A stretch of 37,699 nt of DNA from Eubacterium sp. (GTDB taxonomy: Bacteria > Bacillota > Clostridia > Lachnospirales > Lachnospiraceae). Made by a program: the position numbers and the translations under genes. The notes beneath the pieces were generated by a model. That model did not search any database. It saw only the letters and a program-made list of their open reading frames with translations, and was not told where the DNA came from. The stretch's first letter is position 1; every line of letters begins with the position of its first letter. The DNA is taken from the NCBI GenBank assembly GCA_022796875.1, contig JAAWJJ010000035.1, positions 1 through 37,699 of the forward strand, written 5' to 3'. This document shows positions 30,647-37,699 of this stretch, piece by piece.

Positions 30647-32581
30647 ATGATCCAAAAATATACCTGGGGTACCCCGATCAAAACAGACGCCGTCGTATCC
30701 GACATCCCGGTTTCTTCCGGTTCTCCTGCTTTCGGGCAGGTAAGCGCGGCGGACGGATTTCGCTATTCTTATGCACTGGATCCGGAAGATATCGTATTCG
30801 GCCTTGGCGAAGCAAACCGCGGCATCAACAAACGCGGCTATATTTATACCAGCTTCTGCACCGACGACCCAATTCATACGGAAGATAAAGTATCTCTGTA
30901 CGGCGCCCATAATTTTATCATAGTATCCGGAAAGGAAACGTTTGGATTGTTTATTGATTATCCAGGCGCCCTGACTTTCGATATCGGATATTCCCATATA
31001 GATAATATGGAAATTACGTGTGAAAATGCGGATCTTGACCTGTACGAAATCACCGGGACGGACGCTTATGATATTACCAGACAGTTCCGCCGAATCATCG
31101 GAAAAAGCTATATACCGCCGAAATTTGCTTTTGGTTACGGCCAGAGCCGCTGGGGATACAAAACAAAAGAAGATTTTGAAAGCGTGGTAAACGAATACCG
31201 GGAGCATCATATTCCGTTGGATCTTCTGTATATGGATATCGACTATATGGATCATTATAAGGATTTTACCGTAAATAAGGAGAATTTTCCGGATTTCAAA
31301 GCGTTTACTTCACAGATGAAAGAACGGGGCATTCATTTGATCCCGATTATTGACGCAGGCGTCAAAATCGAAGAAGGCTATGACGTCTATGAAGAAGGCG
31401 TCAGAGGCGGTTATTTCTGCAAAAAAGAAAACGGGGAACTTTTCGAACCATGCGTCTGGCCCGGGCTTACGCATTTTCCTGATTTTCTGGACCCCAAAGT
31501 CAGAGAATGGTTCGGCAGCAAATACAAATACCTGTTAGACGCCGGTATCGAAGGGTTCTGGAACGATATGAACGAACCGGCCGTTTTCTACAGTCCGGAA
31601 GGACGGGACGCTCTGCTTTCCTACCTCGCCGGATGCGAAAACCAAAAAGATGGATTCGACCATGACGAACTGCACGCGCGCATCCACGGCCTTTCCAACA
31701 GTTCCGGGGATTACCGCAGTTTTTACCACAATATAAACGGAACCAGAATACGCCATGACAAAGTACACAACCTGTACGGATTCAATATGACAAGGGCCGC
31801 ATCGGAAGCTTTCGCCAAATATGCGCCGGAGAAACGGATTTTGATGTTTTCCCGTTCTTCCTATATCGGTATGCACCGATACGGCGGCATCTGGACCGGA
31901 GATAACGAGTCGTGGTGGAGCCATATCCTGCTTAATTTAAAAATGCTTCCTTCCCTTAACATGTGCGGCTTCCTCTATATCGGCGCAGACCTCGGCGGGT
32001 TCGGCGCGAATACGACGGAAGACCTTCTGCTTCGCTGGCTGGCTCTCGGTATCTTCACTCCGCTGATGCGTAACCATTCCGCCATTGGCACCAGGGAGCA
32101 GGAATGTTACCGTTTTGACCATATAGATGATTTCCGCCATATTATCAACACCCGTTACCGGCTGATTCCTTATTTGTACAGCGAATATTTAAAAGCCGCG
32201 CAAAACGACGATATGTACTTCAAACCTCTGGCGTTCGTATATCCGGAAGATGCATTTGCCCGCCGCGTAGAAGACCAGCTAATGCTCGGAAACGAAATTA
32301 TGATCACACCGGTTTATACCCAAAATGCGATTGGGCGTTACGTTTATTTGCCGGAAGAGATGAAATTTATAAAGTTTTTACCAGATGGAAGTTTCTGCGA
32401 AAAAACTATGGAAAAAGGCCATCATTTCATCGAAGTCGCTTTAAATGAAGTGCCGCTCTTCATCCGAAAAAATAAAAAAATCCCGCTTGTGGAGCCGGCC
32501 GAATATGTTTCCGCGATTGATATGGACACGCTCACATTCATTGGATATCCGGATGCGGAATATGAACTTGCAGATCATTAA
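30647..32581 (+). CDS. Alpha-glucosidase, GH31
   Basis: 644 residues from the ATG at 30647, with GGGAGG 8 bases upstream; an upstream in-frame extension begins before the promoter and is rejected. Nucleophile Asp in EGFWNDMNEP (about 306) and acid/base Asp in GIWTGDNESWW (about 417) are present. Residues such as GLGEANRGINKRGY and SLYGAHNFIIVSGK match, from memory, the intracellular GH31 alpha-glucosidase of Ruminococcus obeum, active on isomaltose and maltose. That protein is about 20 residues longer at the C-terminus; this one stops at YELADH. No signal peptide. Together with the GH36 enzyme it would complete breakdown of mixed alpha-linked oligosaccharides in the cytoplasm. Confidence 0.93.
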   Translation: MIQKYTWGTPIKTDAVVSDIPVSSGSPAFGQVSAADGFRYSYALDPEDIVFGLGEANRGINKRGYIYTSFCTDDPIHTEDKVSLYGAHNFIIVSGKETFGLFIDYPGALTFDIGYSHIDNMEITCENADLDLYEITGTDAYDITRQFRRIIGKSYIPPKFAFGYGQSRWGYKTKEDFESVVNEYREHHIPLDLLYMDIDYMDHYKDFTVNKENFPDFKAFTSQMKERGIHLIPIIDAGVKIEEGYDVYEEGVRGGYFCKKENGELFEPCVWPGLTHFPDFLDPKVREWFGSKYKYLLDAGIEGFWNDMNEPAVFYSPEGRDALLSYLAGCENQKDGFDHDELHARIHGLSNSSGDYRSFYHNINGTRIRHDKVHNLYGFNMTRAASEAFAKYAPEKRILMFSRSSYIGMHRYGGIWTGDNESWWSHILLNLKMLPSLNMCGFLYIGADLGGFGANTTEDLLLRWLALGIFTPLMRNHSAIGTREQECYRFDHIDDFRHIINTRYRLIPYLYSEYLKAAQNDDMYFKPLAFVYPEDAFARRVEDQLMLGNEIMITPVYTQNAIGRYVYLPEEMKFIKFLPDGSFCEKTMEKGHHFIEVALNEVPLFIRKNKKIPLVEPAEYVSAIDMDTLTFIGYPDAEYELADH

Positions 32582-32630
32582 TTCCGACAAGCAAAACCGT
32601 CGGTTAATTAGTGCGGGTTATACTATTTAT

Positions 32631-32652
32631 GCCGCCAACTTAAAACGGCGGC
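32631..32652 (+). repeat. GC-rich hairpin just before galK ribosome-binding site
   Basis: GCCGCC (32631-32636) pairs with GGCGGC (32647-32652) around a 10-base loop. A TATACT (32620-32625) a few bases upstream could be a -10 of a galK promoter, though no convincing -35 is seen. The hairpin ends close to the GGAG used by galK. Confidence 0.6.
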
Positions 32653-32667
32653 GGAATGGAGATTACT

Positions 32668-33837
32668 ATGATTACCAGATTATACAAAGAATTTAACAAA
32701 GTATTTGACAGCAACGATGATATCCGCGTATATTTTGCGCCGGGACGCGTCAACCTGATCGGAGAACATACCGATTACAACGGCGGACACGTTTTTCCGT
32801 GCGCGCTTACGCTCGGAACTTATGCCGCCGTAAAAGACCGGACCGACGATAAAATCTGCTTCTATTCCATGACTTTTGCGGACGACGGCATTATAGAAAC
32901 CGGCATATCCGACCTGCATCCATCCGCAGCAGACGGCTGGACCAATTATCCGAAAGGCGTGATCTGGGCATACGAAAAACGCGGTATGAAACTGACCCAC
33001 GGCATGGATATCCTGATCTACGGAAACATCCCGAACGGCTCCGGCCTGTCCTCTTCCGCTTCGCTGGAAGTGCTGACCGGACTGATCTTAAAGGACACGT
33101 TCGGGTTCGAATCCGTATCCATGGTCGATATCGCCCTGATCGGCCAGGATGCGGAAAATAACTTTAACGGGTGCAACTGCGGCATCATGGACCAGTTTGC
33201 CAGCGCTATGGGAAAGAAAAGCCATGCCATTTTCCTGGATACCAACACATTAAACTATGAATACGCGCCGGTAAAGTTAAAAGACGCCCAAATCATCATT
33301 ACAAACAGCAACGTCAAACACAGCCTTGTAGATTCCGCTTATAACGACAGACGCCGGGACTGTGAAAACGCCTTGAAAATACTGCAAAAAACATGCGGCA
33401 TCCGAACGCTGGGCGATCTTTCGGAAGAACAGTTTGAAGATGCAAAAACCGCTCTTTCAGATCCGGTTCTTTACAAACGGGCCAAACATGCCGTTTATGA
33501 AAACCAGCGCACGATCCGCGCCAAAAATGCTTTGCAAAATAACGATATTCCTCTTTTCGGAAAGCTGATGAACGATTCCCACACTTCCTTAAGGGACGAC
33601 TATGAAGTATCCTGCACAGAGGTGGATTATCTTGTGGAACTTGCCTGGAAACTGCCGCAAGTGCTGGGTTCCCGCATCACGGGCGGGGGATTCGGCGGAT
33701 GCACGGTCAGCATTGTGGAAACTGCCGCTGCCGAAATATTCCAGGAAAATCTGCGCAAAGCTTACCAGGAAAAATTCGGCCTGAACGCAGAATTTTATCT
33801 GGCCGATATCGACAACGGCGCACGACGGCTGTTATAA
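32668..33837 (+). CDS. galK: Galactokinase
   Basis: 389 residues from the ATG at 32668. The earlier ATG at 32656 overlaps the GGAG ribosome-binding site, so it is less likely. GHMP-kinase signatures: GRVNLIGEHTDYNGG near residue 26 (substrate binding), PNGSGLSSSASLEV (ATP loop), and SRITGGGFGGCTVSIV near the C-terminus. It phosphorylates galactose to galactose-1-phosphate, the first committed Leloir step. It stands between the GH31 gene and galT (25 bases upstream of galT) on the same strand, in line with processing galactose released by the alpha-galactosidase. Confidence 0.97.
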   Translation: MITRLYKEFNKVFDSNDDIRVYFAPGRVNLIGEHTDYNGGHVFPCALTLGTYAAVKDRTDDKICFYSMTFADDGIIETGISDLHPSAADGWTNYPKGVIWAYEKRGMKLTHGMDILIYGNIPNGSGLSSSASLEVLTGLILKDTFGFESVSMVDIALIGQDAENNFNGCNCGIMDQFASAMGKKSHAIFLDTNTLNYEYAPVKLKDAQIIITNSNVKHSLVDSAYNDRRRDCENALKILQKTCGIRTLGDLSEEQFEDAKTALSDPVLYKRAKHAVYENQRTIRAKNALQNNDIPLFGKLMNDSHTSLRDDYEVSCTEVDYLVELAWKLPQVLGSRITGGGFGGCTVSIVETAAAEIFQENLRKAYQEKFGLNAEFYLADIDNGARRLL

Positions 33838-33862
33838 TCTGACTGAAAGAAGGAGAAGCGCT

Positions 33863-35353
33863 ATGCTTTATGAAAACATCAAAAAACTGGTTTCCTATGG
33901 AATACAGACCGGGCTTACCCCGGAATCGGAACGCATTTATACAACAAATCTTCTGCTGGAACTTTTTCATGAAGATAATTATGAAGACACACTAACTGAT
34001 ACCCGGGAAATCTCTTTGGAACATACGCTGCATGAACTTTTGGAAGAGGCAGTTTCCCGCGGCGTTATTTCCGACAATATCGTTTCCCGCGACCTGTTCG
34101 ATACGAAAATGATGAACTGCCTGCTGCCGCGTCCGGCACAGGTGCAGGCAAAGTTTTGGGAGTATTATAAAAAATCACCGCAAGCCGCTACCGAATTTTA
34201 CTATAAGTTCAGCCAGGACAGCGACTATATCCGCCGTTATCGTGTCAAAAAAGACATGAAATGGAAAACGTCTTCTCCTTACGGAGAAATTGATATCACG
34301 ATTAATCTTTCCAAACCGGAAAAAGATCCGAAAGCAATTGCCGCCGCCCGAAACGCCGCTGTTTCCGATTATCCGAAATGCCTGCTCTGTATGGAAAACG
34401 AAGGCTACGCCGGACACATGAACCATCCGGCCAGGGAAAACCACCGGATCATACCGATACGGATTAACGGTACGGACTGGGGATTCCAGTATTCCCCTTA
34501 CGTTTATTACAACGAACACTGCATCGTCTTTAACGGGGAACATACGCCGATGAAAATAGACCGTGCCGCGTTTGCCAAACTGTTTGATTTTGTCACGCAG
34601 TTTCCGCATTATTTCCTCGGTTCCAACGCGGATCTTCCTATCGTCGGGGGATCGATTTTAAGCCATGACCATTTCCAGGGCGGACATTATACGTTTGCCA
34701 TGGCAAAAGCCGCGATCGAAAAGGAAATCGTCATTCCTAGATTTGAGGATATTAAAACCGGAATTGTCAAATGGCCGCTCTCCGTCCTACGGATTTCCTG
34801 TAAAGAAAAAGACCGTTTGATTGATCTGGCAGAACACATTTTAAACTGCTGGCGTTCTTATACGGATCAGGATGCGTTTATTTTTGCCGAAACGGACGGT
34901 GAACCGCATAATACGATCACACCGATCGCCCGAATGAGGGACGGAGTTTACGAACTTGACCTGGCGCTCCGCAACAACATCACTACAGAAGAACATCCTC
35001 TCGGCGTTTACCACCCGCATGCCGAATACCATCATATCAAGAAAGAGAATATCGGGCTGATCGAAGTCATGGGCCTTGCCGTACTTCCGTCCCGCCTGAA
35101 AGAAGAAATGGAGCTTCTGGCAGAATATATCACAGAGAAAAAAGATTTGCGGAGCAACGAAAAAATTGAAAAACACGCAGACTGGGCGGAAAAATTTCTT
35201 CCCGCTTACACGGATGTTTCCAAAGAAAATATTATGGATATTCTGAAAAAAGAGATTGGCATCGTGTTTACACACGTACTGGAAGACGCCGGGGTATACA
35301 AGCGCACTCCGGAAGGACAGGCGGCGTTCCTGCGGTTTATCCGGACGCTGTAA
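33863..35353 (+). CDS. galT: UDP-glucose--hexose-1-phosphate uridylyltransferase, class II
   Basis: 496 residues, the long Firmicute class of GalT (class I enzymes are about 350). Recognisable parts: LLPRPAQVQAKFWEYY, CLLCMENEGYAGHMNHPARENHRIIP, PYVYYNEHCIVFNGEHTPMKI and GGSILSHDHFQGG with the His-x-His of the HIT-like active site. It swaps UMP from UDP-glucose to galactose-1-phosphate. AAGGAG stands 10 bases upstream of the ATG and galK ends 25 bases before. UDP-galactose 4-epimerase must be elsewhere. Confidence 0.96.
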   Translation: MLYENIKKLVSYGIQTGLTPESERIYTTNLLLELFHEDNYEDTLTDTREISLEHTLHELLEEAVSRGVISDNIVSRDLFDTKMMNCLLPRPAQVQAKFWEYYKKSPQAATEFYYKFSQDSDYIRRYRVKKDMKWKTSSPYGEIDITINLSKPEKDPKAIAAARNAAVSDYPKCLLCMENEGYAGHMNHPARENHRIIPIRINGTDWGFQYSPYVYYNEHCIVFNGEHTPMKIDRAAFAKLFDFVTQFPHYFLGSNADLPIVGGSILSHDHFQGGHYTFAMAKAAIEKEIVIPRFEDIKTGIVKWPLSVLRISCKEKDRLIDLAEHILNCWRSYTDQDAFIFAETDGEPHNTITPIARMRDGVYELDLALRNNITTEEHPLGVYHPHAEYHHIKKENIGLIEVMGLAVLPSRLKEEMELLAEYITEKKDLRSNEKIEKHADWAEKFLPAYTDVSKENIMDILKKEIGIVFTHVLEDAGVYKRTPEGQAAFLRFIRTL

Positions 35354-35382
35354 AAGCAAACCGCCACTATTCAGGTTGATAC

Positions 35383-35436
35383 GATACCTCTAAAGCAAAC
35401 AGATAAAATAGAAAAATCTGTTACTTTGGAGGTATC
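35383..35436. repeat. 21-bp inverted repeat after galT
   Basis: The arm starting GATACCTC (35383-35404) pairs with the arm ending GAGGTATC (35416-35436) around an 11-base AT-rich loop, with one wobble and a small bulge. No T run follows. It may be a 3' stabilising stem of the galT mRNA or a remnant of a small foldback element. In 35440-35550 a protein-like but startless frame on the minus strand is the only other feature. Confidence 0.75.
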
Positions 35437-35553
35437 CCGTTTATATTGTTCCATCGCATTCTCCGAGCGCGCGTTATGCATAAAAAATATGATTATAAAG
35501 CTGTTCCATGTCTGCCAATGCTTCATCTGGCCAGTATTTTGCTTTTTAAATTA

Positions 35554-35587
35554 ACAGGGTATGCATACTAACTTCTGCATACCCTGT
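35554..35587. terminator. Bidirectional hairpin between galT and the GH13 gene
   Basis: A perfect 12-bp stem ACAGGGTATGCA with its complement at 35576-35587 and a 10-base loop. Minus-strand downstream sequence (TTAATTT) is moderately U-rich. It sits between convergent genes and likely ends the GH13 transcript, perhaps both. Confidence 0.6.
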
Positions 35588-35660
35588 CATTAAAAGTTTC
35601 TATTCCTGAAACATATCGTTCATCAGAACGCTTTACGCAAAATCGCTTTCCTGCCGGACT

Positions 35661-37699
35661 CTATTTTTTCCTTTTCAGATAAATAAACTCATACGCTTTG
35701 ATATTGACGCCTTTTGCCTCCATCTCCTCACCAGAAAGCATATCTTCATACAGGCCGTCTTCTTCTTTGATCCAGGCTGTTCGATCCTGTTCGCTGAAAT
35801 TAAAAAGTCCGATCAGCTTTTCCCCCTCATATTCCCTTGCCAGGCCCAGTACACTGTCATCCCATGTTTCCAATGTCCAGGTATCCGCTTTTGCCATAAA
35901 TACGTTCTCTGTCCTGCGAAGATTTTCCAATACAGAAAGCTTTTGAAACAATTTTCCCTGTACGGTCTGCAGATCATCGATATTTTCCGTCAGCTCCCAC
36001 TGCAGTTTGCCACGATGGATATAACGGGAATCATTTGCCTTCCGCGGATCATCCTTATAGCTGTAATCGTTTACCTGCCCGATCTCGTCCCCGCTGTATA
36101 TAACAGGAATCCCGGACTGCATGAACAAATAAGCATGCAGCATCACGTCCAGGCGAACCGCACGATCCATCGCCTCTTCGTCTTCTTCAAATCCCGCCTT
36201 TTCAATTCCGCACATAGAGGCCGTCGTTCCGCAGAACCGCGCGTCTTTCGACACCGGATCATCATTATACAATTCCCCGCGGCTGTTACTGTATCCTTCA
36301 TATCCGAGAAAATATTTGTTCAAATATTTTTTATGGGAAACCTGCTCCAATCCGTCCTGCCTGAGCCTGTCATAATCCAGTCCCCATCCGATATCATCAT
36401 GGCAGCGCAGGTAATTTAAAAATACATATTGTTTCGGAAGCTGCCCCAGTCTGTGGAACTGATCCCGCAGCAGTCCGATGTTCCGCGTTGCAACGGTATG
36501 CCACGTGGTCGCCATCGTCGTCACATTATACAGCATATGGCATTCCGGTTTTTCCAGCGTTCCGAAATAAGGCACCACTTTTTCCGGCTCCATCACCACT
36601 TCCCCTAAAAGCAGCGTTCCCGGGCAGACGATTTCACTGATCATACGCATCATGCGGACAATCGTATGCACCTGAAGCAAATTCCGGCAGGAAGTATGCA
36701 GTTCTTTCCAAATATACGGTACGGCATCCAGCCTTACAACATCAATTCCTCTGTTGATCAAATACAGGAAATTGTACATCATTTCATTGAACACCCGTGG
36801 GTTTTTATAATTTAAATCCCACTGGTACGGATAAAAAGATGTCATGACAAAATGCCCAGCCTCCGGAATCCATGTAAAATTACCCGGGGCCGCCGTCGGG
36901 AACACCTGAGGAACCGTACGTTCATACTGTGACGGCAGGGAATAATCATGGAAGAAGAAATAACGGCTCATATACTCTCCGTCGCCGCTTCTCGCTTTTT
37001 TCGCCCACCTGTGCTCATCCGAAGTATGGTTCATTACAAAATCCGCGCAAACATTCATTCCCCGCTTATGGCAGGCGCTTGTCAAATGCTCCAGATCTTC
37101 CATTGTGCCAAGTTCATCTCTCACTCTCCTGAAATCAGACACCGCATACCCGCCGTCGGAATTTTCTTCCGGCGTTTCCATAAACGGCATCAAATGGAGA
37201 TAATTCACATTACATTTTTCCAGATAATCCAGTTTCTCTTCCACGCCTTTTATGGTACCGCCAAAATTCTCGATATACATCATCATGCCCAGCATATCGT
37301 TTTTCTTATACCAGTCGGGATCGGCTTCGCGCTTCAGATCCGATTCTTTTAATTCCTGGCTTCTCTGCATATAAAACCGATACATCTGGTGCGTTAATTC
37401 TGCAAACATGGAATCATTGCCGTACAGCTCCATATAAAGCCACTTCAACTCATCATGATGCTTCTCCAGACGCCTCATAAATATTTTTTGCTCTTCCGTC
37501 TGTTCTTCCGCTTTCTCAGGTTCTTCTGCTGCTTCTTCTTTTACTTCCTCAGGTTCTTCTTCTGGTTCTTCTTCTTTTGCTTCCTCAGGTTCTTCTTCTG
37601 CTTCCGCCTGCTCCTCTTCCGCCTGCGCCGTTTCCATCTGTACTTCTTCCGCCTGCTCCTCTTCCGCCTGCGCCGTTTCCATCTGTACTTCTTCCGCCT
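35661..37699 (-). CDS. GH13 amylosucrase-like enzyme, 5' end outside window
   Basis: The frame is open to the right edge, so the start is not visible. The visible N-terminal 70 residues are a Glu/Ala-rich repeat of low complexity. The GH13 domain follows: VNYLHLMPFMETPEENSDGG, NVCADFVMNHTSDEH, nucleophile Asp in GIDVVRLDAVPYIW, acid/base Glu in LLLGEVVMEP, and transition-state Asp in CHDDIGWG. The DEHRWAKKARSG and QWDLNYKNP parts fit the GH13_4 amylosucrase/sucrose-hydrolase branch. The C-terminal beta domain ends YEFIYLKRKK. It would act on sucrose or related glucosides, such as the sucrose left from raffinose after alpha-galactosidase. Exact specificity cannot be settled by eye. Confidence 0.88.
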   Translation of the reverse strand, partial: AEEVQMETAQAEEEQAEEVQMETAQAEEEQAEAEEEPEEAKEEEPEEEPEEVKEEAAEEPEKAEEQTEEQKIFMRRLEKHHDELKWLYMELYGNDSMFAELTHQMYRFYMQRSQELKESDLKREADPDWYKKNDMLGMMMYIENFGGTIKGVEEKLDYLEKCNVNYLHLMPFMETPEENSDGGYAVSDFRRVRDELGTMEDLEHLTSACHKRGMNVCADFVMNHTSDEHRWAKKARSGDGEYMSRYFFFHDYSLPSQYERTVPQVFPTAAPGNFTWIPEAGHFVMTSFYPYQWDLNYKNPRVFNEMMYNFLYLINRGIDVVRLDAVPYIWKELHTSCRNLLQVHTIVRMMRMISEIVCPGTLLLGEVVMEPEKVVPYFGTLEKPECHMLYNVTTMATTWHTVATRNIGLLRDQFHRLGQLPKQYVFLNYLRCHDDIGWGLDYDRLRQDGLEQVSHKKYLNKYFLGYEGYSNSRGELYNDDPVSKDARFCGTTASMCGIEKAGFEEDEEAMDRAVRLDVMLHAYLFMQSGIPVIYSGDEIGQVNDYSYKDDPRKANDSRYIHRGKLQWELTENIDDLQTVQGKLFQKLSVLENLRRTENVFMAKADTWTLETWDDSVLGLAREYEGEKLIGLFNFSEQDRTAWIKEEDGLYEDMLSGEEMEAKGVNIKAYEFIYLKRKK
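37604..37699 (-). repeat. 45-bp tandem repeat coding an acidic 15-residue unit
   Basis: Two identical 45-bp units (37604-37648, 37649-37693) and the start of another run off the window edge. Each encodes EEVQMETAQAEEEQA in the minus-strand GH13 gene. The total copy number is not visible. Confidence 0.9.

Noticed and set aside
30377..31255. 292-codon minus-strand frame opposite the GH31 gene
   Set aside because: Overlaps the well-supported GH31 enzyme and its promoter; no family features.
35460..35545. Protein-like minus-strand frame (KYWPDEALADMEQLYNHIFYA)
   Set aside because: More than 20 codons look natural, but there is no start codon or ribosome-binding site and no match to a family; at most a remnant, noted under the adjacent inverted repeat.

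Overview
The window looks like chromosome of a gut Lachnospiraceae-type Firmicute (Blautia or relatives). The basis is moderate G+C, strong AGGAGG ribosome-binding sites, class II GalT, the UgpC-type ATPase with a lysine-rich insert, and a GH31 enzyme that, from memory, closely resembles the Ruminococcus (Blautia) obeum alpha-glucosidase. This placement is inference; no database search was possible. No rRNA, tRNA, CRISPR array or intact transposase was seen.

Region 1 (1-9.9 kb) holds two separate two-component/ABC transporter modules of the antimicrobial-peptide sensing and resistance kind. The first is on the minus strand: response regulator, histidine kinase, ATPase, and FtsX-type permease running off the left edge. 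The second is on the plus strand: response regulator, BcrA-like ATPase, ABC-2 permease, histidine kinase. The second follows a decayed FtsX-permease remnant that still has a promoter. A zinc-ribbon protein and a metallo-beta-lactamase-fold hydrolase lie between the modules.

Region 2 (10.1-16.2 kb) is AT-rich and looks acquired. It contains a Fic protein with degenerate catalytic and inhibitory motifs, a candidate small RNA (promoter, two hairpins, terminator), and a minus-strand peptide-signalling locus. That locus reads LytTR response regulator, AgrC-like GHKL kinase, a 20-residue Trp-rich peptide gene with an excellent ribosome-binding site, and a second LytTR regulator whose receiver has Gly in place of the phospho-accepting Asp. 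The peptide gene has its own promoter region carrying a LytTR-type direct repeat. Downstream are a 43-codon ORF and an unrecognised gene interrupted at an A9 tract. No AgrB-like peptidase is present. This is the best candidate for an undescribed system in the window.

Region 3 (16.2-22.4 kb) has a cytoplasmic Cu/Zn-SOD-like gene and an AlbA_2/Schlafen-type DNA-binding protein. The latter gene is bracketed by two near-identical palindrome-rich repeats, one of them inside its own promoter. An acidic coiled-coil protein, a metallophosphoesterase and a BMP-type ligand-binding protein fused to a ParB-like domain follow.

Region 4 (22.4-37.7 kb) is a carbohydrate locus. A minus-strand operon encodes a solute-binding lipoprotein, two permeases, GH36 alpha-galactosidase and a UgpC/MsmK ATPase, and ends in a terminator. 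A divergent AraC regulator, a 228-bp foldback MITE, and plus-strand GH31 alpha-glucosidase, galK and galT come next. A convergent GH13 amylosucrase-like enzyme with a repeated acidic N-terminus runs off the right edge. Together they point to import of alpha-galactosides (raffinose, melibiose type), intracellular hydrolysis, and entry of galactose into the Leloir pathway. galE is not in the window.
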